From Gammaproteobacteria bacterium (GTDB lineage: Bacteria; Pseudomonadota; Gammaproteobacteria; Thiohalomonadales; Thiohalomonadaceae), in assembly GCA_015232955.1 (NCBI GenBank), contig JADFYS010000036.1, positions 1 to 12,211 on the forward strand: a stretch of 12,211 nucleotides of DNA, read 5' to 3'. The notes beneath the pieces are model-generated. The model was not told the DNA's origin. It ran no database searches and saw nothing but the letters and a program-made list of their open reading frames with translations. How positions within the stretch are numbered: the first letter of the stretch is position 1; every line of letters begins with the position of its first letter. A program made the position numbers and the translations under genes. Shown piece by piece: positions 6,010-12,211 of the stretch.

Positions 6010-8826
6010 ATGCAAATCATTAAAACACTGCACGCCGTTACACTATATTCAACTTTTCGCTATATGAAAAAGAATATCTTTACGGTTTCTCTGGGCTGGG
6101 GCTTTAAGTGTAGCAAACCCAGTCAAGCGGTAATGGAAACCGAGATTTGGCCGCTGATGAGCCAGTATGGTTCGACAGTTTTTGATGAGTGCCGCCCCAA
6201 GGATATGCCAGAGATGATTGTGGTGGGAGAGGCGGTTAAGCCTTCGGGTATGGATCGTGAAGCGATGGTGGTCGAGCTGCAGATGCTCAATGTCAATAAA
6301 CGGCTTCTAATTAGCGGCGATCGTTACTGGAATAGCTTGGGTATGGCTTCCAAACCGGAGCCATTTGAGCGGATGCCACTCTCACATATCCACGCTTTTG
6401 GTGGCGAAAAATTCAAACATAATCCACTGGGTAAAGGAGTAGAAAAGGTCACTACCCCGGAAGGGGATGCGCGGATACCGCTACCCAATGTAGAGTATCT
6501 CGGGCAGACGATCACCTCCAGCAGTCAACGCCCACACCCCGCCTATAGCTACCCCAATCCACCGGAGCTTCCGTTGCGTACCAGGCGGTTGGGAACCTAC
6601 GATGAAGAGTACCTCAAAAATAGCTTACCCGACTATGCTGATGATGTTGATTGGCGCTACTTCAATGTTGCGCCTGATGATCAGTGGTTTAACCACCCGC
6701 TTATTGGTGATGAACCCTTCTCCATTACCGGTATGAATGCCGATCATCCACGCTTACAGGGGAACTTGCCCGCGATTCGGGGACGGGCGTTTGTTACGCA
6801 GCAGTGCGCTGAAGAGGAGGTGGTTAAAGAGATCCCGTTAACACTCGATACCCTCTGGTTTTTTCCCAATGATGATCTCTGTCTGATGTTCTATCGGGGG
6901 ACGATGGAGGTGGCTGACCCCGAGGGACAGGATATTACGCATCTGCTCTGCGCCCATGAAAATTTGACCGATTCGAGCCGTGACCTGGAGTTTTATGCCA
7001 AACAGATGACACTGCGAAGCGATCCCGATGAGTCGTATAAATATATGCTCTACATGGCGCCGATGTTGCCTGAAGGATTTCGGTTTAATCTAGCTGAGTT
7101 TGCAGGTGTTGACATGGCGGCTAAATCTCCGATGGCTGCAGCGATGGATAACTTCTCCGAGATAAAAAAAGGGGAGGCAATGGAATCGCTTGAGAGACAA
7201 AAGCAGGAGATTTTAGCCAAAACGGATATGAGCCACCTCACTGAATCGCAGCGTCAACAGCTGGAAAATATGGGAAAGCCTCCTTCTGATCCGCAGCCTC
7301 CTGGTGATATTGAGCTAAAACTGAAACAGCTGATGGAGAAGATGTTGCCAGGTCTGACCAAAGAGAGTCCCCAACTGGATGATCTCGATTTCACCCGCCT
7401 TGACTTCGCCGTTTTTGATGAGCTGGAAGCCTATATGGATCAGCTTAAACAACAGGAGGTTGAAAAGGCTCTGCAGCAGCTGGAGCAACAGCGAAGAGAT
7501 CTCCTGCAACAGTTGGATAAAAGGGCTGAGGCCGCTATGGCTGTTGCCAAACTGGATGCCGTTATCGGGCAGATAAAATTGAGCCAACCCCCCCTGTTGG
7601 TTCGTCCCGATCTAACCCAAGCCGATCAGCAGATTCGCGATGAGTTGGCTAGAGTCAAGCAGGAGCTTAAGCGAATAGAACCGAAACAGCGTCAGCAGAT
7701 GTTGCAGCAGCTACCCGACATCGATGAGCTAACGGAGCAGTTACGGCAGACCAAGGCACAAATTATCGATGGTTATCGTGAAGGTGCACACTTTGTCGGT
7801 GAGTCGCGATCCCCTCATCAAGGGGAGGAGCCGAAGCTGGTAGCGTTACTTCAAAAGAGAGTAGAACAAGGGGAGTCATGCACTGGTGTCGATCTTGCGT
7901 TCTGTGATCTATCTGGTCTTAATTTGAGTGGTGTTGACCTCTCTACCGCCTATCTGGAGTATGCCATATTACATCAGGTTTCGTTGGACAGAGCCAATTT
8001 GCACAACGCTATCCTTGCCAAAGCAGCGCTCACCGCAACGACCTTCAACCATACCAATTTAATTGGCGCCAATCTGGGGGCAGCACAAATAGAGGGGTGC
8101 CACTTTAGCCATGTCGATTTCAGTGAAGCGACCTTTGGACGCAGCGTGATCGTTAACTCGACTTTTGTGGAGTGCGATTTTGGCGATCGGATGGATATTT
8201 TGCTGGAGTCGGAGTGGCGTGACTGCCTGTTTGAGCGTTGCCGTTTCACTGGGCATAATTTTATTGAACTAAATTTAACCGGATGCCGTTTTATCGACAC
8301 TGACTTGACGCGTTCCAATTTTGTTAAACCGAATCTGCAGGCCGCCAAATTTATCAGGTCTGATATCTCCGGGGTTAATTTTGTAGAGCCTCACGCTGCG
8401 AATGCTGATTTTAGTAATTCGCGTGCGGTAAACTGCCGTTTTGTTGCGGGTGCTGAACTGCAAGGGGTGACCTTTACCGGTGCCGATTTCTCTCGCTCCT
8501 GCTTTCGTGATGCTAATCTGCAAAATGCCAGACTTAATGATGGTATGTTTAACGAGTGTGATTTTGGGAATGCCCGAATGGAGCAGGTGAGTGCATCGGG
8601 TGCTCGCTTTGTGCGTAGCAACCTGATGTCTGCTAATTTACAGTATGCCGATTTTGGTTCAACCAATATGATGGAGAGTAGCCTGATGCGCGCTGACCTG
8701 CGTGGTTGTAACTTTAAGGATGCAACGCTCTATGGCGCCAATTTCATCGGAGCTACACTTGGAGAAACCCGTTTCTTTGGTGCCGATTTGTCGATGACAA
8801 TCCTCAAGGATTGGCGACCTCTATGA
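6010..8826 (+). CDS. DUF2169 T6SS adaptor fused through a coiled coil to a pentapeptide-repeat domain
   Basis: The 938-residue protein has three parts. Residues 1 to about 340 are DUF2169, starting MQIIKTLHAVTLYSTFRYM and including the conserved acidic-tryptophan region METEIWPL and the DVDWRYFNVAPDDQWF segment. Residues about 370-595 are charged and Gln-rich, with heptad-like coiled coils (EVEKALQQLEQQRRDLLQQL near 484-503, and DELARVKQELKRIEP near 543). Residues about 625-938 are pentapeptide repeats (A[D/N]LxxANF type) that would form a right-handed beta-solenoid. DUF2169 proteins are adaptors or chaperones that bring effectors to VgrG, as shown for an Agrobacterium VgrG/Tde pair. The fused repeat domain may hold cargo or be cargo itself; that is inference. 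The start at 6010 is kept because the DUF2169 family begins with this MxIIKPL-like segment; an internal ATG at 6064 would cut it. The ribosome binding site is weak, so coupling to vgrG is likely. The gene overlaps the next by four bases (ATGA). Confidence 0.9.
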   Translation: MQIIKTLHAVTLYSTFRYMKKNIFTVSLGWGFKCSKPSQAVMETEIWPLMSQYGSTVFDECRPKDMPEMIVVGEAVKPSGMDREAMVVELQMLNVNKRLLISGDRYWNSLGMASKPEPFERMPLSHIHAFGGEKFKHNPLGKGVEKVTTPEGDARIPLPNVEYLGQTITSSSQRPHPAYSYPNPPELPLRTRRLGTYDEEYLKNSLPDYADDVDWRYFNVAPDDQWFNHPLIGDEPFSITGMNADHPRLQGNLPAIRGRAFVTQQCAEEEVVKEIPLTLDTLWFFPNDDLCLMFYRGTMEVADPEGQDITHLLCAHENLTDSSRDLEFYAKQMTLRSDPDESYKYMLYMAPMLPEGFRFNLAEFAGVDMAAKSPMAAAMDNFSEIKKGEAMESLERQKQEILAKTDMSHLTESQRQQLENMGKPPSDPQPPGDIELKLKQLMEKMLPGLTKESPQLDDLDFTRLDFAVFDELEAYMDQLKQQEVEKALQQLEQQRRDLLQQLDKRAEAAMAVAKLDAVIGQIKLSQPPLLVRPDLTQADQQIRDELARVKQELKRIEPKQRQQMLQQLPDIDELTEQLRQTKAQIIDGYREGAHFVGESRSPHQGEEPKLVALLQKRVEQGESCTGVDLAFCDLSGLNLSGVDLSTAYLEYAILHQVSLDRANLHNAILAKAALTATTFNHTNLIGANLGAAQIEGCHFSHVDFSEATFGRSVIVNSTFVECDFGDRMDILLESEWRDCLFERCRFTGHNFIELNLTGCRFIDTDLTRSNFVKPNLQAAKFIRSDISGVNFVEPHAANADFSNSRAVNCRFVAGAELQGVTFTGADFSRSCFRDANLQNARLNDGMFNECDFGNARMEQVSASGARFVRSNLMSANLQYADFGSTNMMESSLMRADLRGCNFKDATLYGANFIGATLGETRFFGADLSMTILKDWRPL

Positions 8827-9878
8827 CCAGAGATGAACTACAGCAGCGGGTGAAAGGCCACACTACAGATGTGCCGATTATCTATGACGAAGATCTCACC
8901 AATAGTCAGTTTGCAGGAATAGATCTAGCCGGAGGATCATTTAGTCAGGTTAATTTTAGTGGTACTGATTTAAGCGGGGCTAACCTGACCGAATGTAACT
9001 TTATTAACTCCAAGTTTGATGGAGCTAACCTCTTAAAAACTATATTGAATGGAGCCAATTTTGTTCACTGTTCTCTGGTAGGGGCAAATATTGGTGAGAG
9101 CTCCTGCATGAATACCAATTTTGTGAACCCCAACTTGAAACAGGCGATTTTTACCGATGCCCGATGTGAGAATATCAATATAGTAGAGGGTAATCTTCAG
9201 CAGAGCAGTTGGCAAAAAGCCTGTTTTAGCCAGAGCAGTTTTATTAACTCCGATCTTTCATTGAGTAATTTTGCTGCCTCTGTCCATTTTCGGAGTAATT
9301 TTATTGAACCACAGTTAAAGGGGATAAATTTTAGTGAGGCAGTACTGGAATTGGTGCTGTTTCAGGCGGCTGATTTTAGTGATTACGACTTTAGTCAGGT
9401 GGCGTTGAAGAGTTGTCAATTCCGAGAGAGCCGGCTACCACGAAGCAGTTTTTATGGGCGAGACATCACGCAGTGTGGTTTTATGGCGGCGGATCTGACC
9501 GGAGCCAATTTTTCACGGACCATCGCAGATAAAACGATGTTCATTGATGCAAAACTGGCTGGAGCTCGCTTTATCGAAGCCTCTTTGGAGCAGGCACTGT
9601 TTAATGGTGCAGATATCGAAAAAGCCGATTTCGAGGCGAGTAAACTGGTTCAGGCTCAGCTGATTAAGGCGAAGGCGCGTGGTGCTAATTTTGCAGAGTG
9701 CGACCTGACCTATGCTGATCTCTCTCATGCCGAGTTAATGGAGGCCAACCTAAGCAACTGTTCTTTGATGCGAACTAATCTGCATCAAATTTATGAGAAG
9801 AAAACCAAATGGTCGGGATCAAATCGCAGCATCGCTTTGGCAACGGATGAAAGTCGGGCTAAAGCGGAAAAATTTTAA
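8823..9878 (+). CDS. Pentapeptide-repeat protein of the T6SS cassette
   Basis: This 351-residue protein is almost entirely pentapeptide repeats from about residue 25 to 325 (for example NFSGTDLSGANLTECNFINS), with a short N-terminal lead (MTRDELQQRVKGHTTDVPII) and a basic, repeat-free tail (about 326-351). The fold should be a right-handed quadrilateral beta-helix, often dimeric. Irregular stretches such as NFVNPNLKQ and NFIEPQLKG echo NFVKPNLQ in the upstream DUF2169 fusion and suggest shared ancestry. The ATG at 8823 overlaps the previous stop as ATGA, with AAGGA 13 bases upstream. An earlier in-frame TTG at 8811 is less likely. Pentapeptide proteins commonly sit beside DUF2169, DUF3540 and DUF4150 genes in VgrG clusters. 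Its role could be a scaffold or loading factor, or a secreted DNA-mimic-like cargo; I cannot choose from the sequence. Confidence 0.88.
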   Translation: MTRDELQQRVKGHTTDVPIIYDEDLTNSQFAGIDLAGGSFSQVNFSGTDLSGANLTECNFINSKFDGANLLKTILNGANFVHCSLVGANIGESSCMNTNFVNPNLKQAIFTDARCENINIVEGNLQQSSWQKACFSQSSFINSDLSLSNFAASVHFRSNFIEPQLKGINFSEAVLELVLFQAADFSDYDFSQVALKSCQFRESRLPRSSFYGRDITQCGFMAADLTGANFSRTIADKTMFIDAKLAGARFIEASLEQALFNGADIEKADFEASKLVQAQLIKAKARGANFAECDLTYADLSHAELMEANLSNCSLMRTNLHQIYEKKTKWSGSNRSIALATDESRAKAEKF

Positions 9879-9893
9879 CATGAGGTAAAGCAG

Positions 9894-10559
9894 ATGAGTG
9901 TGACAGAATCAACCAGTATTCAACAGCCTGTCAATGCTGCAATCACAACAGCAGGATTTGAATTTGGAGAGGTACAGGGTGGTGGAGGTGGACACTATGC
10001 TGTCCTCTGTAGTCGTGGTTTGGTTATGGCAAAAAAAGCGGCCAGTTGCCTGATTAAACCGGCTGTTGGCAATAAAGTAATGGTGGTCATCAAGGGGCAG
10101 GAGCACTATATTTTATCTGTGCTCGAGCGCGAAAATGTAGAGCTGGAAATTGAAGCGGAAGGGGGCATGACATTTCGCGCGAAACAGGGCAACCTCTCCT
10201 TATTGGCCAGTGATAGTATCCACTCGCTATGTGGTGGTGAGCATCAGATGACAGCTGCCAATATGAACCAAATCACCGGACATTATCAGTTGGCTGCCAA
10301 TCAGATCGACACCAAAGCGGTTAATTATCAGCTAAATGGTCAAAAAGCAGTGGTGTCGGTTGCCGATGTATCGTTACTTTGCGATAGAATGACGCAAAAG
10401 GTGGATCAACTCTATCGCTGGGTCACCACCATTGAGACCAGCCACATCGGTAACCTGATGCAATCAGTTAAAAATAGCCTCTGCATACGCTCCAAAAATA
10501 GTGTTATTACCGCCAAAGGGGATATGAAGATCGATGCCGAACGAATTCATATGGGGTGA
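9894..10559 (+). CDS. DUF3540 T6SS-associated protein
   Basis: This 221-residue protein resembles DUF3540, a family found almost always in VgrG/DUF2169/DUF4150 cassettes. The N-terminal part has a GEVQGGGGGHYAVLCSRGLVMAKK-like strand region (about 22-46). It continues with KPAVGNKVMVVI (about 56-67), which reads like an OB-fold or beta-barrel module. The middle (about 85-160) is a run of short polar strands (LEIEAEGGMTFRAKQGNLSLL) like a small beta-helix. The C-terminus has SVKNSLCIRSKNSVITAKGD, typical of the family. The combination resembles a miniature spike or VgrG-tail element, suggesting that it stacks on or extends the spike; this is inference. GAGG lies before the ATG, 15 bases after the pentapeptide gene, and six bases separate it from the PAAR-like gene. 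There is no signal peptide. Confidence 0.82.
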   Translation: MSVTESTSIQQPVNAAITTAGFEFGEVQGGGGGHYAVLCSRGLVMAKKAASCLIKPAVGNKVMVVIKGQEHYILSVLERENVELEIEAEGGMTFRAKQGNLSLLASDSIHSLCGGEHQMTAANMNQITGHYQLAANQIDTKAVNYQLNGQKAVVSVADVSLLCDRMTQKVDQLYRWVTTIETSHIGNLMQSVKNSLCIRSKNSVITAKGDMKIDAERIHMG

Positions 10560-10565
10560 ACGCTG

Positions 10566-10979
10566 ATGCCATTTGCAATTACCCAGATGTGTAGCTTGAA
10601 ATTTGCTATGCCGGATGTCTGTTTAACTCCGATACCGACACCTGCGGGGCCGGTGCCGGTGCCGATACCCTATCCTAATATATCGCTCAGCTGCACTGCA
10701 ATTCCCAGCCAGTTTAAAGTGATGACAATGTGTATGCCTAACCACAATTTGATGACCATAGTGCCCATGAGCAACGGTGATAATGCCGGCGTTATGATGA
10801 ATCCGCTCTCGGGCATGGTAATGGGGCCTACCCGCCACCTGTTCGGAAGTGTTAAGACATTTATGGGAGGTATGCCGGCAACAAAAATGTTAAGTCCAAG
10901 CGGCCAAAACGGCCTCTCACCTGGATCATTCGGCATGGCACTGACCCCCAGCCAAGTAAAATTACTGATCTTATCGTAG
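10566..10979 (+). CDS. DUF4150 PAAR-like spike-tip protein
   Basis: This 137-residue protein matches the DUF4150/Tox-PAAR-like family: a Pro-rich TPAGPVPVPIPYPN segment (25-38), a central NPLSGMVMGPTRHLFGSVKTF region (about 78-98) and a final MLSPSGQNGLSPGSFGMALTPSQVKLLIL part. Such proteins form a small cone on the VgrG trimer end and either carry a C-terminal toxin or recruit a separate one. Here the protein is stand-alone: nothing follows the PAAR-like domain, so no fused toxin is present. C9 and C19 near the start could bind metal or form a disulfide, as tips of this kind often coordinate a metal, but the classical PAAR His/Cys pattern is not obvious. GGGGTGA at the end of the DUF3540 gene provides the ribosome binding site. 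Gene order and tight spacing support a shared function with VgrG. Confidence 0.88.
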   Translation: MPFAITQMCSLKFAMPDVCLTPIPTPAGPVPVPIPYPNISLSCTAIPSQFKVMTMCMPNHNLMTIVPMSNGDNAGVMMNPLSGMVMGPTRHLFGSVKTFMGGMPATKMLSPSGQNGLSPGSFGMALTPSQVKLLILS

Positions 10980-10992
10980 GAACAATTGCAAC

Positions 10993-11250
10993 ATGAACGA
11001 GAAAAAAACCACAATTCAAATGCATATCTCCCCAGACCTGGAGTATTGCTATCGGGATTTATTTAATATCTATGCAAGTAGCAGTGAAGTGATTATCGAA
11101 TTTGGTAACCACCACCGCTCTACCCCAGAGCATGCCACTGTAACCAACCGTATTGTTCTTTCAGTACAGAATGCCTACAACTTTATAAACCAGATGCATC
11201 AGACACTACAGTCTGCAGAGGAAAAATTCCATCAACAGAACAAGTCATAA
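10993..11250 (+). CDS. Small DUF3467-like protein at the end of the T6SS cassette
   Basis: An 85-residue protein whose layout resembles DUF3467: ISPDLEYCYRDLFNIYAS (13-30), then a hydrophobic strand ending in EFG (SEVIIEFGN, about 31-39), a polar loop with HRSTPEHATVTNR, the strand IVLSVQNAY, and a final amphipathic helix (about 63-82). In this family the middle is usually a (E/D)F.LDFG-type strand followed by a charged loop. The function is unknown. There is no signal peptide or membrane helix, so it should be cytoplasmic. It starts 13 bases after the PAAR-like gene with AGGA upstream and is the last gene of the run, so it is probably co-transcribed. In this position one may expect an immunity protein or a loading helper, but nothing in the sequence demonstrates either. 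The family assignment is from memory of the pattern and is moderate. Confidence 0.65.
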   Translation: MNEKKTTIQMHISPDLEYCYRDLFNIYASSSEVIIEFGNHHRSTPEHATVTNRIVLSVQNAYNFINQMHQTLQSAEEKFHQQNKS

Positions 11251-11252
11251 GT

Positions 11253-11344
11253 GTAACCGTTCAGACCCCATCACCTGATCTCCCTCTCCCAGCGGGAGAG
11301 GGTAGGGGTGAGGGTTAAAAAAGCAGGGGGGTCTGAACGGTTAC
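11253..11344. repeat. Inverted-repeat element with nested REP-like hairpin
   Basis: GTAACCGTTCAGACCCC (11253-11269) is matched perfectly, in inverted orientation, by 11328-11344. Between them lies a separate hairpin (11282-11302) followed by GTAGGGGTGAGGG. The element is 92 bases long and non-coding. It begins two bases after the DUF3467-like stop codon and ends eight bases before the predicted -35 box of the toxin-antitoxin operon. It could be a small MITE or a REP-type pair. Although highly foldable, it has no T-run in the right place on either strand, so intrinsic termination is not supported. Confidence 0.75.
11282..11302. repeat. REP-like hairpin
   Basis: CCCTCTCCC and GGGAGAGGG form a perfect 9-bp stem around a 3-base loop (AGC). 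The following GTAGGGGTGAGGG completes a motif that recurs in many gammaproteobacterial genomes as a REP-type dispersed repeat. Confidence 0.65.
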
Positions 11345-11351
11345 GCATGAG

Positions 11352-11388
11352 TTACTCGGTTACAAACAAAATGCTATCATTGATAGCA
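11352..11388 (+). promoter_or_regulatory. Promoter and palindromic operator of the toxin-antitoxin operon
   Basis: TTACTC (11352-11357) and TATCAT (11375-11380) are separated by 17 bases, and a TG one base before the latter makes an extended -10. The -10 lies within a perfect 17-base palindrome, TGCTATCATTGATAGCA (11372-11388), 22 bases before the antitoxin start. Ribbon-helix-helix antitoxins with their toxin typically bind such palindromes and shut off their own promoter. The assignment is by position and pattern. Confidence 0.65.
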
Positions 11389-11410
11389 CGCTTTAATCAG
11401 GAGAGAGATC

Positions 11411-11656
11411 ATGGCGAATCTACTGGTACGCAATATTGATGACCATATTGCTCAGGCACTCAAGCAGCGCGCATCACAGCACGGCATTAGTGCTGAAGCG
11501 GAGCATCGACACATTTTAGAACAAGCGCTGCGACAACCGCAAAAGCGCACTTTTATCGAAGCCCTGCAAGCGATACCCGCCGTTGGAGAGGATAGCGACT
11601 TTGAACGCATAGATGACACCGGTATATCTACTGATCCCTTTGCAGATGAGAGCTAA
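11411..11656 (+). CDS. vapB: FitA/VapB-like ribbon-helix-helix antitoxin
   Basis: An 81-residue protein starting MANLLVRNIDDHIAQALKQR, the N-terminal ribbon-helix-helix of the FitA/VapB type, with ASQHGISAEAEHRHILEQAL (21-40) as the second part. The C-terminal half is acidic (DSDFERIDD, ending DPFADES) and would wrap into the toxin active site. It should bind its own operator just upstream as a dimer and neutralise the PIN toxin encoded next. A good AGGAG lies seven bases before the ATG. Its stop codon shares one base with the toxin start (TAATG), a typical coupling that keeps antitoxin in excess. Confidence 0.9.
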   Translation: MANLLVRNIDDHIAQALKQRASQHGISAEAEHRHILEQALRQPQKRTFIEALQAIPAVGEDSDFERIDDTGISTDPFADES

Positions 11657-12072
11657 TGTATCTACTCGATACCAATGTGCTCAGTGAACTGCGCAAGCAG
11701 CAACGCGCCAATCATGGTGTAATCGATTTCTTTGCCACACTCTCACCATCTGAAATCTGCTATGTCAGTGTCATAACCATCGGTGAACTACGGCGCGGTA
11801 TTGTTCTGTTGCACTATCGTGGAGATCAGTTGCAATCGGTTCGATTAGAGCAGTGGTTAAACGGACTTTTGCACGACTATCAGCATCATATTCTGGATTT
11901 TGGCCATCAAGAGGCACAGTTGTGGGGTCGGTTACGGGTACCGCATCCGGAAAACCCGCTTGATAAACAGATTGCGGCAACGGCCTTGAGTTATCAATTA
12001 ACGCTGGTGACCCGCAACACCAAAGATTTTCAACGGTGCGGTATCCCCCTGCTTAATCCGTTTGCCCCCTAA
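11656..12072 (+). CDS. vapC: VapC/FitB-type PIN-domain ribonuclease toxin
   Basis: A full-length 138-residue PIN domain. The acidic metal-binding residues are in place: D5 in MYLLDTNVLSELRK, E44 in SVITIGELRRG, D103 in PLDKQIAATA and D124 in TRNTKDF. The pattern LLDTNVxSE plus DxxIAATA and a final NP is that of the FitB branch of VapC toxins, Mg-dependent endoribonucleases that cut RNA and stop growth when freed from the antitoxin. No truncation or missing catalytic residue is visible, so the toxin is probably active. It overlaps the antitoxin by one base and is the second gene of the operon. It sits directly after the T6SS cassette but has its own promoter. It is most likely an independent stability module rather than secreted cargo. 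Confidence 0.93.
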   Translation: MYLLDTNVLSELRKQQRANHGVIDFFATLSPSEICYVSVITIGELRRGIVLLHYRGDQLQSVRLEQWLNGLLHDYQHHILDFGHQEAQLWGRLRVPHPENPLDKQIAATALSYQLTLVTRNTKDFQRCGIPLLNPFAP

Positions 12073-12211
12073 CCCGACAATACTCAGGAACCGCCATGAC
12101 CGACCAGCGCGTAGGCTTCCATCCACAGCCCAACCTACCGTACTGCCTTGAACCTAAAATCCGCAGTTGGACACCGTGAAGGGTGCGTTTGTGGCGGTGC
12201 AGTGCAACGAA
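12073..12211. other. Right-edge intergenic stretch, no supported gene
   Basis: These 139 bases after the toxin contain only a 27-codon frame from ATG 12096, which resembles nothing known to me. GTAGG (12111-12115) and CCTAC (12134-12138) bracket a short imperfect foldback containing AGCCCAACCTAC. This text is similar to small dispersed GTAGGTTGGGCT-type repeats in gammaproteobacteria. No terminator with a T-run is seen. Confidence 0.4.

Noticed and set aside
7974..8666. Several minus-strand frames in the pentapeptide-repeat regions
   Set aside because: The periodic codons of pentapeptide repeats keep the antisense frames open; the apparent repeats in those products merely mirror the sense repeats.
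8811..8822. TTG start for the second pentapeptide protein
   Set aside because: The ATG at 8823 forms the usual ATGA overlap and gives a sensible N-terminus.
7882..9790. Tandem DNA repeats or a CRISPR-like array
   Set aside because: The periodicity is 15 bases and exists at protein level (pentapeptides); the DNA units are not identical and there are no spacers.
11253..11344. Intrinsic terminator of the T6SS operon
   Set aside because: The stems are strong but no T-run follows them on the plus strand; the A-run at 11316-11322 lies inside the outer repeat and is in the wrong place for either strand.
12096..12179. 27-codon frame at the right edge
   Set aside because: It is too short, has no recognisable content, and lies in a repeat-like stretch.

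Overview
The window looks like chromosomal DNA from a gammaproteobacterium, probably aquatic. The reasons are a zinc-regulated DUF2796/ZrgA-type transport operon as known from Vibrio and relatives, a type VI secretion (T6SS) VgrG cassette, ERIC-like and REP-like small repeats, and a fairly balanced base composition. The genus cannot be fixed from the sequence alone.

Left part (1-2572, minus strand): an operon transcribed leftward. In transcription order it encodes a small membrane protein with His/Cys metal-ligand motifs, a secreted His-rich DUF2796/ZrgA-like protein, an ABC ATPase of the LolD/MacB class, and an FtsX/MacB-type permease that runs off the left edge. The likely role is envelope metal (zinc) acquisition. 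A pair of mutually exclusive hairpins sits between zrgA and the ATPase gene and overlaps the ATPase ribosome binding site.

Middle part (2573-11250, plus strand): a 327-bp divergent intergenic region holds a 211-bp ERIC/MITE-like element with 22-bp terminal inverted repeats. It is followed by a compact T6SS spike cassette of six genes: vgrG with a C-terminal extension of about 470 residues, a DUF2169 protein fused through a coiled coil to a pentapeptide-repeat domain, a second pentapeptide-repeat protein (ATGA overlap), DUF3540, a stand-alone DUF4150 PAAR-like tip, and a small DUF3467-like protein. The gaps are so short or overlapping that one transcript is likely. VgrG and the PAAR-like protein would form the puncturing tip. 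DUF2169 is a known adaptor type that helps load cargo, and the pentapeptide and DUF3540 proteins are presumed loading or cargo factors. No core T6SS genes and no recognisable toxin or immunity gene are present, so the cargo is either the VgrG extension, one of the pentapeptide proteins, or encoded elsewhere.

Right part (11251-12211): a 92-bp inverted-repeat element with a nested REP-like hairpin ends the cassette. It is followed by a FitAB/VapBC-type toxin-antitoxin pair with a palindromic operator over its predicted promoter. The last 139 bases hold no supported gene.

The most interesting point is the spike cassette itself: two tandem pentapeptide-repeat solenoids, one welded to a DUF2169 adaptor, sharing an unusual NF(V/I)xP interruption, in a module bracketed by two unrelated small mobile repeats and lacking a recognisable toxin.
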